A stretch of DNA of 64,000 bases from Clostridia bacterium. GTDB lineage: Bacteria > Bacillota > Clostridia > Oscillospirales > CAG-272. Below the pieces are notes generated by a model that saw only the letters and a list, made by a program, of their open reading frames with translations, did not search any database and was not told where the DNA came from. A program made the position numbers and the translations under genes. The DNA lies in NCBI GenBank assembly GCA_017504205.1, contig JAFVRO010000019.1, positions 1 to 64,000 of the forward strand, written 5' to 3'. Positions 34,191 through 44,349 of the stretch are shown here, one piece after another. How positions within the stretch are numbered: position 1 is the first letter of the stretch; each line of letters begins with the position of its first letter.

Positions 34191-37100
34191 TCAAAACATT
34201 GAAAGTTGATCGGTATCGCTCATGCCGTCAAGGGCACCGCATCTTTTGAGAATTTCGATAACGGATTTGCTGAGTTTTGCGCGTACGCGGAGATCCTCGA
34301 TTGAGAAGAAGGGCTCTTTGTTACGTTCGTTGATAATGCTTTGAGCAGCACTTTCACCAAGTCCGCCAAGAGATGAGAAAGGCATTCTGATGCTTCCATT
34401 TTCGGGGAGAAATGCGTAGGCATCTGATTTTTCTATATTTACGGGGAGGAAGCGTATACCGCGCGCCATGCACTCATTGGCAAGCTGAAGCGACGGTATC
34501 ATTCCCTGTTCCTTTTGCGTTGCTTTTTTGCCGAGTGTTTCAATTTCCTTGATAAGTGCGCGGACGGCTCCTCTGCCCTTACCGACCACCTCGGCGTCAA
34601 AGCCTCCCGGTGCTACGGTAAACATAGCGGAATAGAACACGATGGGCATATGGACCTTATACCATCCGAGGCGTATTGCGGACATAACATAAGCAGCGGC
34701 GTGTGCCTTAGGGAACATGTATTTTATCTTAAGGCAGGAGCCTATATACCATTCGGGAACGTTATGCGCTCTCATCTCCTCCATCCATTCAGGTGTAAGT
34801 CCTTTACCCTTACGAACTGATTCCATGATCTTAAACGCAAGGCCGTTATCAAGTCCATAGCGGATAAGGTCAAGCATGATACCGTCACGCGTACCAATAA
34901 CCTTGGAAATATCGCAGATACCGTCCTTGATAAGTGTTTGCGCGTTGCCAAGCCACACGTCGGTTCCGTGGGTAAGTCCCGAGATCTGCATAAGGTCGGC
35001 AAAGTTTTTAGGCTTTGCATCGATAAGAACCTGCTGAATGAAGCGTGTACCCATTTCGGGGAGTCCGTAAGTTCCTATTTCGGTATCAATATCCTCCGGA
35101 GTTACGCCCAGGGGCTTTGTAGATGCGAAGAGCTCGTAGACAGACGGATCGTTCATTTTAACGTCCATAACACTTGTGTCAGAAAACCTTTCAAGCCACT
35201 TATACTTGGTAGGAATATCGTGGCCGAGTTCGTCGAGCTTGAGAATGGTATCGTGAAGGTATGAGAATGCAAAGTGCGTGGTTACTATATCGGATTTTGG
35301 GTCATCGGCGGGGTGTTGAACGGGGGTGAAGTCATAGACCTCATATTCACGGGGGACAACTATTATACCGCCGGGATGCTGACCCGTAGTACGCTTAACG
35401 CCCACGCAACAGTTTACGATACGGTTAGTTTCGGCGCGGCTAAGTGCTATTCCCCGGTCCTCAAGATATTTTTTGACAAACCCGAAGGCTGTTTTATCGG
35501 CAAGAGTACCAAGGGTCCCTGCTTTAAAGACATTTTCAGCTCCGAAAAGCTCCTCGGTATATTTATGTACTCGTCCCTGAACATCACCTGAGAAGTTAAG
35601 GTCTATGTCGGGAGATTTGTCGCCGTAGAAGCCAAGGAATGTCTCAAATGGTATGTCGTGACCGTCTCCTATGAGTTTAGTTCCGCATTCAGGACAGACG
35701 GCATCGGGGAGGTCAAATCCTGAACCGACGGTTCCGTCCGTGAAGAACTTACTGTATTGACATTTCGGGCAATAATAATGCGGTGGGAGTGGGTTAACCT
35801 CGGAAATACCTGACATTGATGCGGCAAGGGATGAGCCGACGGATCCTCTTGATCCGACGAGGTAACCCTGGCTTTCACTGTAATGGACAAGCTTTTGTGC
35901 TATCATATAGAGCACTGCGAAGCCGTGCTTTATGATCGAGTCAAGTTCCTTTTGAAGTCTTGTGGCTACTATCTCGGGTACGGGGTCTCCGTAGAGTCTC
36001 TTTGCGCGTGACCAGCATAGGTTCTGAAGATCCTCCTCCGCGCCCTCCATTTTAGGAGTATAGGTACCGTGAGGGATGGGGCGCACGTCATCCGCGATCA
36101 TATCCGCGATAAGATTGGTATTCGTGACTACGACTTCATAGGCAGTTTCCTTGCCGAGATAGTTGAACTCCTCGAGCATCTCCTCCGTGGTACGGAAGAA
36201 GAGATGATGCTCTTTATTTGCATCCTTGAATTTCATGCCTGTAAGAAGTATGCGGCGGTAGAGGTCATCCTCGTCGTTTACATAGTGGGCATCGCAGGTA
36301 GCAACTACGGGCTTGGAGTACTTCTTACCAAGCTCCACTATTCTTTTATTCAACTGACGGAGCGCATCGTCATTTTTGACGGTTCCCTCTTCAATGAGAA
36401 ATCGGTTGTTGCATATGGGCTGTATCTCGAGATAATCGTAAAATCCGACTATCTCTTCAATCTCGGCGTCGGTTCGATTTTCAAGTAACGCGCGGTAAAG
36501 CTCACCCGCCTCGCACGCAGAGCCGATAAGAAGCCCGTCTCTGTGCTTTTCGAGTACGGATTTGGGTATACGGGGGCTTCTGCGGTAGTATTGGAGGTAG
36601 CTCATTGAAATGAGCTTATAAAGATTTTTAAGTCCGGCAAGATTTCTGACGAGAATTACCTGATGGTAAGGCTTTAGCTGAAGCGGATCGGCGTTCAGCA
36701 TCATTTCCTTTTGGAGAGCGTCGAAACTTGTGATATCAAGATCTCGCATTTTAGAGCACATTGCAAAATAGATATGGGCAAGTATTTCTGCGTCGTCGCA
36801 GGCTCTGTGGTGGTGAAAATCGTGCAAACCGTAATATTTTGCTACGGTATCAAGCTTATGATTTTTTATATCAGAATTGAGAAATCTTGAAAGCGCGACG
36901 GTATCAAGATATTTGAAATCGTACTGTATATCAAGTTCCTTGGCAGCTTGTCTGATGAATGAAATATCAAATGAGGCGTTGTGTGCAATAAGAAGCTTAT
37001 TACCGTCTACAAAGCTGAAGAATGCCGGGAGTGCTTCTGAAATATCCGGAGCGTCTGCGACCATTGAATCGTCGATGGAGGTAAGGCGGGTTATTTCCTC

Positions 37101-38594
37101 GGATATCGGAACGCCGGGATTTACGAAGGTATTGAAGGTATCGATAATTGCTCCGTCCTTGATCTTTACTGCACCGATCTCTATAATTTTACAAGTAATT
37201 GGAGAAAGTCCTGTGGTTTCGATATCAAAGACGATCATTTCGCCGTCAAAGGTCCCGTGATAATCGCCGCTGAGGGCGCTTACGGTATCATTGACAAAAT
37301 ATGCCTCCATTCCGTAGATGACCTTCATTCCGCACTTATCTGCCGCCTTCATTGCCTCGGGGAAGCCTTGAACGTTGCCGTGGTCGGTAAGTGCAACCGC
37401 TTTATGTCCCCACTCTTTTGCAAGATACACTATCTGATCCGGAGGAATGAGGGCGTCCATGGCTGACATTTGGGTATGCAGGTGAAGCTCGACGCGCTTT
37501 TGTTCTGCGGAATCAGATCTTTTGATCTTTTTGATCTTGGCGATTGAGCTATAATGGAATATAAGCTCACCCTTTGTGCCGTCCATTCTCTGCTCTTCCT
37601 TGGCGTATCCTTTTATAGCAAGGGTTGCGCCGTCCTTTACGAAGCCTTCAAGCTCCTTGGCATCCGATTTCTCCATATTGCGGGTTACTATTTCGATTGA
37701 GGAGTTGCCGTCATAGATGCTGAAGGTGACGTGCATCTTGTCGCCATTACGGCTTTCCTCTTTTGTAAAGCCGAATGTTTCACCAATGATGACGGTACCG
37801 CCCTTTGCTTTTGTTACAGTTGCAATGGGCGTGGGCTCTATTCTGAACTGATTGCCCAAAAGGTACTCCGGCTCTGAAATATCAAATTGACAGTTACCTA
37901 TTTTGCAGATATTATTCTCTACTGCGACCTCGCTCTGATCCTCAAAAAGAGTTCTTACGGTGGGAAGTTGAGGGGTATCCGATTGAGGGGCTACGTGTTC
38001 TGTATAGTCATGCTTACCGTATTCGAGAGCGGCGGCATTCATCTCCGCATCCATACGGTTTAAGATATCTATTCTTGTATCAATTCTGTCGGAATCGGGA
38101 AGTTCACCGGCGCGGTAGGTCGTGATAGTAACGTTGATATCCAATCCAAACTCGGAATTGATAATTCTTGATATAATAACGGGTGTATTGGCATCGTAAA
38201 GCAACGTTACACCGCCGTCTACAAGAGGTATTCTTATTTCAAGCGCGGAGCCTTCAAGGTCGAGATCGTATTTGAAATCGCGAAAAAAGCCCTTTGCAAC
38301 AACGCCCACTCTTTCCGCCTCCATAATAACCTGCGGAACGTAGTCAGCGGTAAAAAGGGTGCCGGGATACTTCGGCATGATTTTAAAGCCGCCCAAATTA
38401 TGTGCCTTAGTGATACCGTCTTCAATTCGATACAGGTCCTCTTTATCCATTATCCAATCAAAGCACGCGTGTATCTCAATTATACGTCTTTCACGATTTG
38501 CGCGCATACTGATATTAGTTGCATTATCAAGCCAGTCTTTAGTTGTACTGTCAGGTGAGTAGTTTGCAAATCTTTGAAGTATAGTTTTTTCCAT
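34191..38594 (-). CDS. polC: DNA polymerase III alpha subunit, PolC type
   Basis: 1467-residue replicative polymerase of low-GC Gram-positive bacteria. In order: N-terminal domain, OB fold (about 230-340), split PHP domain (HLHTQMSAMDALIPP), an inserted DnaQ-like 3'-5' exonuclease (VFDIETTGL, near residue 430), the C-family polymerase core (SRGSVGSSLAA, then DIDLNFSGD carrying catalytic Asp), a zinc site (CPKC and CPEC) and the helix-hairpin-helix/C-terminal domain. Length is normal (B. subtilis about 1437). GAGGA precedes the ATG. It is the last of the eight-gene block starting at pyrH. Confidence 0.97.
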   Translation of the reverse strand: MEKTILQRFANYSPDSTTKDWLDNATNISMRANRERRIIEIHACFDWIMDKEDLYRIEDGITKAHNLGGFKIMPKYPGTLFTADYVPQVIMEAERVGVVAKGFFRDFKYDLDLEGSALEIRIPLVDGGVTLLYDANTPVIISRIINSEFGLDINVTITTYRAGELPDSDRIDTRIDILNRMDAEMNAAALEYGKHDYTEHVAPQSDTPQLPTVRTLFEDQSEVAVENNICKIGNCQFDISEPEYLLGNQFRIEPTPIATVTKAKGGTVIIGETFGFTKEESRNGDKMHVTFSIYDGNSSIEIVTRNMEKSDAKELEGFVKDGATLAIKGYAKEEQRMDGTKGELIFHYSSIAKIKKIKRSDSAEQKRVELHLHTQMSAMDALIPPDQIVYLAKEWGHKAVALTDHGNVQGFPEAMKAADKCGMKVIYGMEAYFVNDTVSALSGDYHGTFDGEMIVFDIETTGLSPITCKIIEIGAVKIKDGAIIDTFNTFVNPGVPISEEITRLTSIDDSMVADAPDISEALPAFFSFVDGNKLLIAHNASFDISFIRQAAKELDIQYDFKYLDTVALSRFLNSDIKNHKLDTVAKYYGLHDFHHHRACDDAEILAHIYFAMCSKMRDLDITSFDALQKEMMLNADPLQLKPYHQVILVRNLAGLKNLYKLISMSYLQYYRRSPRIPKSVLEKHRDGLLIGSACEAGELYRALLENRTDAEIEEIVGFYDYLEIQPICNNRFLIEEGTVKNDDALRQLNKRIVELGKKYSKPVVATCDAHYVNDEDDLYRRILLTGMKFKDANKEHHLFFRTTEEMLEEFNYLGKETAYEVVVTNTNLIADMIADDVRPIPHGTYTPKMEGAEEDLQNLCWSRAKRLYGDPVPEIVATRLQKELDSIIKHGFAVLYMIAQKLVHYSESQGYLVGSRGSVGSSLAASMSGISEVNPLPPHYYCPKCQYSKFFTDGTVGSGFDLPDAVCPECGTKLIGDGHDIPFETFLGFYGDKSPDIDLNFSGDVQGRVHKYTEELFGAENVFKAGTLGTLADKTAFGFVKKYLEDRGIALSRAETNRIVNCCVGVKRTTGQHPGGIIVVPREYEVYDFTPVQHPADDPKSDIVTTHFAFSYLHDTILKLDELGHDIPTKYKWLERFSDTSVMDVKMNDPSVYELFASTKPLGVTPEDIDTEIGTYGLPEMGTRFIQQVLIDAKPKNFADLMQISGLTHGTDVWLGNAQTLIKDGICDISKVIGTRDGIMLDLIRYGLDNGLAFKIMESVRKGKGLTPEWMEEMRAHNVPEWYIGSCLKIKYMFPKAHAAAYVMSAIRLGWYKVHMPIVFYSAMFTVAPGGFDAEVVGKGRGAVRALIKEIETLGKKATQKEQGMIPSLQLANECMARGIRFLPVNIEKSDAYAFLPENGSIRMPFSSLGGLGESAAQSIINERNKEPFFSIEDLRVRAKLSKSVIEILKRCGALDGMSDTDQLSMF

Positions 38595-38610
38595 TTAAAA
38601 ATCCTCGTCT

Positions 38611-39696
38611 TTATATCGTAGAAAGCCTCTTGATCTCGTTAATAAGTGTGCTTACGATCTCGTCTTCGGCGATCTTCCTTATGATTTTCCCGTGTGAGAA
38701 AAGTACGGCTTCGCCAACGCCGCCTGCAATTCCAATATCTGCCTCTGATGCCTCCCCGGGACCGTTCACAATGCATCCCATGATAGCCACTTTGATTGGC
38801 AGATCGTTCAAGCCCTCGCGTTCAGCCGCCTCCTCAAAGGCGTGAACGATTGGGATGAGATCAATTTTAGTTCTTCCGCAGGTGGGGCAACTTACGATCC
38901 TAAGTCCGCTCATACCGTCTATCTCAAGTGCCTTCATAATACTTTTGGCAGCAGCTATCTCTTTAACTGGATCTGCAGTGAGGGACACGCGGACTGTATC
39001 ACCGATTCCTTGGCACAGAAGTGAGCCGATACCTATTGCACTTTTGACCGTGCCGATGATTTCACTTCCCGCTTCGGTAACACCGATGTGGATAGGATAG
39101 GAGCATTTTTCTGCCACGAGCTCATTTGCGCGGATCATTCCGTAGGGATTGGAGGCTTTTATTGATATAACAATATTATTGAAATTAAATTTTTCAAGCA
39201 AGCGAACGTGGTAGAGTGCGCTTTCGCAAAGTGCCTCGGGAGTCGGCGCGCCGTATTTTTCGAGTATATGCTTTTCAAGAGAGCCGCTGTTTACGCCTAT
39301 TCTTATCGGAACTTGGTTTTCCTCGCACACGCGGCAGACCTCTTTTACTCTTTCGTCAGAGCCGATGTTACCGGGATTTATGCGGATTTTATCAGCCCCT
39401 GCGTATGCAGATGCTATGGCGGCGCGGTAATCGAAGTGTATATCCGCAACTATGGGCATATTGATACCTGCGGCTTTTATGCGCTCGATTGTTTTGGCTG
39501 CTTCGACAGTGGGAACTGTAAGTCTTGCAATATCGCATCCCTCTTTTTCAAGGCTTGTCAGCTGTGAGATGGTTGCGTCAACGTTAAGAGTATCGGTATT
39601 AGTCATTGACTGAATTGCGATTGGGTTATCTGCTCCGATAATCACACGTCCTATCTTTACCGCATGTGTTTTTCGTCTTATAAGATTATAATTCAT
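38611..39696 (-). CDS. ispG: 4-hydroxy-3-methylbut-2-enyl diphosphate synthase (flavodoxin)
   Basis: Iron-sulfur enzyme of the MEP pathway, converting the cyclic diphosphate MEcPP to HMBPP. 361 residues, the compact bacterial form. Start region THAVKIGRVIIGADNPIAIQ is typical. Cluster ligands lie in VSCPTCGRTKIDL and MGCIVNGPGEASEADIGIAG. It starts 14 bp after rseP and ends 16 bp before polC. With dxr in the same operon it shows that isoprenoids come from the MEP route. Confidence 0.96.
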   Translation of the reverse strand: MNYNLIRRKTHAVKIGRVIIGADNPIAIQSMTNTDTLNVDATISQLTSLEKEGCDIARLTVPTVEAAKTIERIKAAGINMPIVADIHFDYRAAIASAYAGADKIRINPGNIGSDERVKEVCRVCEENQVPIRIGVNSGSLEKHILEKYGAPTPEALCESALYHVRLLEKFNFNNIVISIKASNPYGMIRANELVAEKCSYPIHIGVTEAGSEIIGTVKSAIGIGSLLCQGIGDTVRVSLTADPVKEIAAAKSIMKALEIDGMSGLRIVSCPTCGRTKIDLIPIVHAFEEAAEREGLNDLPIKVAIMGCIVNGPGEASEADIGIAGGVGEAVLFSHGKIIRKIAEDEIVSTLINEIKRLSTI

Positions 39697-39710
39697 TTTA
39701 AAGTCCTTTA

Positions 39711-40751
39711 CTATGCGAAGAGTCTGAAAACGTCCTTTACGCTTATGATAACGATAAATCCGAGAAGTATAAGCAGAGCGATGGCGTGGATAGCGTTCTC
39801 GGTCTCGCGTTTAACTACGGGTCTGCCTGCGATCAGTTCAAGAAAGTTGAATACAAGGTGTCCGCCGTCAAGAGCGGGAATTGGGAGCAGGTTCATGACG
39901 CCAAGGTTTATGCTTATGACAATGAACAGGTACAGTACGTCAAATGAGTCTCCCTCCTGTGCAACCTGAGTGGTCTGCTGAATGACTCCGACGGGGCCTG
40001 ATACCGCTTCCATTCCAAAGCGTCCGCCGATAAGTCCCGCAAGCGAATCCCAGACCATTTTGACGGTCGAACAGGATCGGAAGAAGGAATGCTTGATAAC
40101 GCTTCCAAAGGTTTTAGGAGCGGCTTCGAGCCAGAAATCGTAAAGTCCGATTTTGATTCCGCTCTGAACGTCGGTTCTGAAGCTGACGTCCGGAATATAC
40201 TTTTGCTTTCCGTCTCTTATAACAACTATATCAATGGGCTCATAGCCTTGCATCATTATTTCGTACACGACCTCGTCGCCTGTATGAACTTTCGTGCCGT
40301 CGACCTCTATTATTGTATCCCCGACCTCAAGTCCGCAGACGTGGCTTATAGCTACGTCCTGAAATTTTGCTATCGTATTTGATGCCGGTGTGGGGGAAAA
40401 GGCAACAAGCACGATCATAAGCAAAAATCCGAGCAAAAGGTTCATCGTAGGGCCTGCGGCAAGAATAATAATTCTTTGCCATACGGGCTTATTGCAGAAT
40501 GCGTTTGTATCGTCAGAAACCTCGCTCTCACCGTCCATACTGACAAATCCACCGAATGGGAGGGCGCGGATAGAATATTCTATTTCGGTTTTTTTGCTCT
40601 TTTTGCAAAGAAGTCTTGGGCCCATACCTATTGAAAATTCGTTTACCTTTACTTTACAGGCGCGAGCGGCGGTAAAGTGGCCGAGCTCATGGATAAAAAC
40701 AAGAAATCCGAACAGGAATATCGCAAGGATAACGTAGAGAATAGTTTGCAT
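39711..40751 (-). CDS. rseP: Site-2 intramembrane zinc protease RseP/YluC
   Basis: 346-residue M50 protease that cuts membrane-bound anti-sigma factors and leftover signal peptides. Zinc ligands are His in IHELGHF near the N-terminus and Asp in PALDGGHL near residue 295. One PDZ domain lies between (GLEVGDTIIEVDGTKV). About four membrane segments. The start is ATG 40751; the in-frame TTG at 40769 lacks a ribosome site. In Firmicutes the gene regularly sits between dxr and ispG as here. Confidence 0.94.
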   Translation of the reverse strand: MQTILYVILAIFLFGFLVFIHELGHFTAARACKVKVNEFSIGMGPRLLCKKSKKTEIEYSIRALPFGGFVSMDGESEVSDDTNAFCNKPVWQRIIILAAGPTMNLLLGFLLMIVLVAFSPTPASNTIAKFQDVAISHVCGLEVGDTIIEVDGTKVHTGDEVVYEIMMQGYEPIDIVVIRDGKQKYIPDVSFRTDVQSGIKIGLYDFWLEAAPKTFGSVIKHSFFRSCSTVKMVWDSLAGLIGGRFGMEAVSGPVGVIQQTTQVAQEGDSFDVLYLFIVISINLGVMNLLPIPALDGGHLVFNFLELIAGRPVVKRETENAIHAIALLILLGFIVIISVKDVFRLFA

Positions 40752-40769
40752 AAAAGGGGTACCTTTCAA

Positions 40770-41933
40770 TCAATTTATATTTTTTGATAATTCGAGTGCC
40801 TTTTCGCGTGCGAGCTTATCATAGGCAATTATGCCTTCGAGTGAATGCTCGTGCTTGGCATCCTTCAAGGTGTCGATAACCTGACAAACCGTTTCGGAAA
40901 TACCGAGGAAGCTGAGCTTTTCGTGCAGGAAAAGGTCAACCGCGACTTCATTGGCGGCGTTAAGCACTGCGGCAACGGCGCCGCCTTTATCAAGGGCATC
41001 GTATGCCTTCTGAAGAAGCACGAAGGTATCTTTATCCGGCTCTGCAAAGGTCAGGCGGGAAAGCTCGGTAAGACAGAGGCGAGAGGTTGACGAGGCGGTT
41101 CTCTGAGGGTAACTCAGTGCATATTGCACACAATGGCGCATATCGGGCACTGAAAGCTGTGCGATGACACTGTTATCAATATATTCCACCATCGAATGTA
41201 TTATACTTTCCCGATGCACCACGACATCTATCATATCTGCGGTAACTCCGAAAAGGTGTGCTGCTTCTATTACCTCAAAGCCTTTATTCATCAATGTGGC
41301 GCTATCTATCGTAATTTTTGCGCCCATTTTCCAAGTGGGATGCGCCAATGCGTTTGCGACGGTAATCTCTGCAAGCTCAGACTTAGTTTTGCCGAAGAAG
41401 GGGCCTCCTGAGGCGGTAAGGATAAGTCTTTGGATTTCGTTAGCGTTTCCCGCGCGAAGACACTGATGGATGGCACAATGCTCACTGTCTACGGGGGTGA
41501 GTACGGTATTATAATTTTTCACCTCAGACATTACAATCTCACCCGCTACCACTAATGATTCCTTATTTGCAAGAGCGAGGCGTTTGCCGCTTCTGACAAT
41601 TGAGAGCGTCGGGAGCAATCCCGCCTTGCCTGTTATGGCGTTGACCGCCGCCTCGGCGTGACTATCCTCTATCATTCGACAGATGCCGTCTGCGCCGCAA
41701 TAGACCTTAACCTCTGTATCCTTTAATCGGATGCTGAGAGTTTTGGCAGCTTCGGTGTCACTCATAGCAACGGCGCGCGGCTTGAATTCCCGTGCCTGAC
41801 GCTCTATTGAATCCACGTCACGGTTTGCTGACAGGGCCTCAACTTGTATATTATTAGCTCTTGCGACATCAAGTGCCTGCGTACCTACCGAGCCGGTAGA
41901 GCCAAGCACAATAAGAGATGGGTAGGTGAACAT
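40770..41933 (-). CDS. dxr: 1-deoxy-D-xylulose-5-phosphate reductoisomerase
   Basis: NADPH enzyme forming MEP, the committed step of the MEP isoprenoid path. 387 residues from ATG 41933, which follows AAGGAG. NADPH site in VLGSTGSVGTQALDVAR; metal and substrate region in LTPVDSEHCAIHQCL and TASGGPFFGK; the later IDSATLMNKGFEVIEAAHLF is characteristic. Eighteen bases separate it from rseP. A GC hairpin sits in the 93-bp gap from cdsA. Confidence 0.96.
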   Translation of the reverse strand: MFTYPSLIVLGSTGSVGTQALDVARANNIQVEALSANRDVDSIERQAREFKPRAVAMSDTEAAKTLSIRLKDTEVKVYCGADGICRMIEDSHAEAAVNAITGKAGLLPTLSIVRSGKRLALANKESLVVAGEIVMSEVKNYNTVLTPVDSEHCAIHQCLRAGNANEIQRLILTASGGPFFGKTKSELAEITVANALAHPTWKMGAKITIDSATLMNKGFEVIEAAHLFGVTADMIDVVVHRESIIHSMVEYIDNSVIAQLSVPDMRHCVQYALSYPQRTASSTSRLCLTELSRLTFAEPDKDTFVLLQKAYDALDKGGAVAAVLNAANEVAVDLFLHEKLSFLGISETVCQVIDTLKDAKHEHSLEGIIAYDKLAREKALELSKNIN

Positions 41934-41970
41934 AGTATGCTCCTTAATCATGCGTTCTTATGAAAATTGG

Positions 41971-42000
41971 CGCCCGTGGTCAAGGGGCTATACACGGGCG
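41971..42000 (-). terminator. Hairpin between cdsA and dxr
   Basis: CGCCCGTG and CACGGGCG pair perfectly around 14 bases; the minus strand continues CCAATTTTCAT. It could be a partial terminator or an RNA-processing site inside the operon. Confidence 0.45.
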
Positions 42001-42026
42001 AAAAGATATACTGTTCAATAAAGCTA

Positions 42027-42848
42027 TTATACGGATAGCATATTGGCCAGGCCAAGTACTGCAAGCAGCACTACGGATACGGCGATACAGGAGTCAAAGC
42101 GGTCGAGAACGCCGCCGTGTCCCGGGAAAACGTCACCGTAGTCCTTGACTCCGTATTTTCTTTTTATCACAGACATGAGCAGATCTCCAATCTGTGAGGA
42201 AAGGGATGCGGCAAGACCGCAGATAGCGAGCACGCCGTAATTGGGGGTAAAGGTGGGTGAAATTTTTGTGCAGATAAAGCCGTACAGCATGACGATGGCG
42301 GTACAGCAGACAGTTCCGCCTATTGCGCCTTCAACGGTCTTTTTGGGGCTTACAGCGGGTATGAGCTTATGCTTTCCGAAGAGTCTGCCTGAGAAATAAG
42401 CGAATATATCCGTCATCCACGCGCCGATAAAGACGAGTAGAAACAGAAGGTTACCGTCCTGATATTCGCGTATCTTGACCATTGACATAAAGCCGATAGA
42501 AATATAGATAACTGACATAACCGCAAGGGCGATCTCCTGAACGGGGATCTTTTCCGTCATAAAGATTGCGACGCCGAACATATAGAGCAGATACACTGCG
42601 ACAACGAGAACGTAGAGTTCGAGCGCGTTGGGAATAAATTTTACGGCGTATGGCATCAGGAGGGGAATGAGCAGTGACGGTATGGATATCACAAGCTTTT
42701 TCTTAAGTCCGATGCACTGAAGCATCTCGTAGCAGGCGACGGTTCCGAGAACCGATATGGAGAAAGCAAACATTACCGTATCCGAAAACATAAGGAACGG
42801 CAGAAAAACAAATAAAGCAACTATTGCGGTGATAATACGGGTACGCAT
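42027..42848 (-). CDS. cdsA: Phosphatidate cytidylyltransferase
   Basis: Membrane enzyme making CDP-diacylglycerol from phosphatidic acid and CTP, the branch point of phospholipid synthesis. 273 residues from ATG 42848 (AAAGGA upstream), with about 7-8 membrane segments. The C-terminal family signature is complete: SVIKRKYGVKDYGDVFPGHGG followed by VLDRFDS. It sits 33 bp after uppS, as in most Firmicutes. Confidence 0.95.
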   Translation of the reverse strand: MRTRIITAIVALFVFLPFLMFSDTVMFAFSISVLGTVACYEMLQCIGLKKKLVISIPSLLIPLLMPYAVKFIPNALELYVLVVAVYLLYMFGVAIFMTEKIPVQEIALAVMSVIYISIGFMSMVKIREYQDGNLLFLLVFIGAWMTDIFAYFSGRLFGKHKLIPAVSPKKTVEGAIGGTVCCTAIVMLYGFICTKISPTFTPNYGVLAICGLAASLSSQIGDLLMSVIKRKYGVKDYGDVFPGHGGVLDRFDSCIAVSVVLLAVLGLANMLSV

Positions 42849-42881
42849 AACAATAATCCTTTCACTCAAAATACGCCGGAA

Positions 42882-43595
42882 TCAAACACCACCGTAGCGT
42901 CTTTTCCTTTGGTAGAAGTTTTCGATGGCTTTATTGACCTCACACTCATTCATATCCGGCCACAGGCAATCGGTGACGTATATCTCGGAATACGCCGCCT
43001 GCCAAAGCAGAAAGTTTGATAGACGGTATTCGCCGCCGGTACGGATGATAAGATCGGGGTCGGGGCTGTCAGCGGTATAAAGGTACTGTGAGATAAGCTC
43101 TTCGGATGCACATTTTACTCCGTCTGCCAGCATTCTGTTGAATGCGGTTACGAGTTCGGGGCGTGCGCCATAGTTGAGTGCAATATTTAAGGTTTTGGAG
43201 TGATCGCGGCTAAGCTCCTCAAGGGTCTGCATTTTTTTCAGAAACCTTTCGTCAAAAGGTGAGCGATCTCCGATAAATCTGACTTTAACATCATAGTTAG
43301 TAATTTCTTTTATTGTATTATCGAGATAGTCGTCGAGCAGTTTAAAGATAGATTTCACCTCATCCTTAGGACGTTTCCAATTCTCACTTGAAAAAGCGTA
43401 TACGGTGATAGTCTGTACTCCGATCGTAGAGCAATACTTAACTATTTCTGTAAAAGCCTTCGCCCCTGCCTTATGGCCGTTTTTTCGGGGTAATCCTCTT
43501 TTTGCTGCCCATCTGCCGTTACCGTCCATTATGAATGCAATATGCTTCAGGCGGTTATCGACCTGTATTGGCGCATCTGATCTTGAAATTTCCAT
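42882..43595 (-). CDS. uppS: Isoprenyl (undecaprenyl) diphosphate synthase
   Basis: Cis-prenyltransferase that extends farnesyl diphosphate to the C55 lipid carrier for wall synthesis. 237 residues. The catalytic start block IAFIMDGNGRWAAKRGLPR is intact, as are TITVYAFSSENWKRP, LNIALNYGARPELV and the C-terminal DLIIRTGGEYRLSNFLLWQ. AGGTG precedes the ATG. It may start its own transcript, since a hairpin and a TATAAT-like box lie between frr and uppS. Confidence 0.96.
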   Translation of the reverse strand: MEISRSDAPIQVDNRLKHIAFIMDGNGRWAAKRGLPRKNGHKAGAKAFTEIVKYCSTIGVQTITVYAFSSENWKRPKDEVKSIFKLLDDYLDNTIKEITNYDVKVRFIGDRSPFDERFLKKMQTLEELSRDHSKTLNIALNYGARPELVTAFNRMLADGVKCASEELISQYLYTADSPDPDLIIRTGGEYRLSNFLLWQAAYSEIYVTDCLWPDMNECEVNKAIENFYQRKRRYGGV

Positions 43596-43690
43596 TTTTC
43601 ACCTCGCGCAAGTCCTGAGCTGACACAGCGTATTATAGCCCAAATAAATTAACTGAATAATAACCGAGCGGTTTATGAACATATTTATTT

Positions 43691-43724
43691 GGGCTGTTGC
43701 AAACTGTGGGATCTGCAACAGCCC
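43691..43724. terminator. GGGCTGTTGCA/TGCAACAGCCC hairpin between frr and uppS
   Basis: Perfect 11-bp stem with a 12-base loop. The minus strand continues AAATAAATATG, without a T-run, so it is not a classical terminator for pyrH-frr; it may be an attenuator or processing site. Confidence 0.5.
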
Positions 43725-43754
43725 TTTGCCATTATTCTATGGCTTCAGTGCAAC

Positions 43755-44309
43755 TTATATTTCGTTAAGCTCTGCAATCTTTTTCGTAGCGATTGCATCA
43801 ATTTCCTTGATAAACTTATCGGTAAGCTCTTGGATAAGCTTTTCTGCATTCTTAACGTCATCCTCGGTGAGCTCGCCATTCTTCTTCATCTTCTTAATTT
43901 CCTCGTTAGCGGCTCTGCGGATATTACGGATAGCAACCTTTGCATCCTCGCAGGCCTTCTGAACCTGTTTGCCGAGCTCTTTTCTGCGCTCACCGGTAAG
44001 TTGAGGGAATGAGAGACGGATAACGGTACCGTCATCGGTAGGAGTAATTCCAACATCGGATGCAAGGATAGCCTTAATCATTGCCTTGAAGGTAGACTTA
44101 TCGTAGGGGGTAATTGTGAGAGTTTTGGGGTCGGTGACTTTGATATCAGCCATAGTGGTAAGGGGAGTAGGTGCGCCATAGTAATCAAAGGTAACTTTGG
44201 AGAGAACGGCAGCGTTTGCTCTGCCTGCTCTGATGGATGCGAGATTCTCCGAATACGAAGCAACCGCCTTTGACATTTTTTCCTCGTAGGGCTTTTTGTT
44301 GAAGTTCAT
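43755..44309 (-). CDS. frr: Ribosome recycling factor
   Basis: 184-residue factor that splits post-termination ribosomes together with EF-G. Family blocks are SIRAGRANAAVL, TPLTTMADIKVTDPKTL and RKELGKQVQKACEDAKVAIRNIRR in the three-helix arm, ending in the usual acidic/basic helix. Length is standard (185). It follows pyrH by 40 bp; the pyrH-frr pair is one of the most conserved in bacteria. Confidence 0.97.
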   Translation of the reverse strand: MNFNKKPYEEKMSKAVASYSENLASIRAGRANAAVLSKVTFDYYGAPTPLTTMADIKVTDPKTLTITPYDKSTFKAMIKAILASDVGITPTDDGTVIRLSFPQLTGERRKELGKQVQKACEDAKVAIRNIRRAANEEIKKMKKNGELTEDDVKNAEKLIQELTDKFIKEIDAIATKKIAELNEI

Positions 44310-44349
44310 GGTACTTTCCTTTCTGTATGTATATCTTGTTTTTTAGTTA

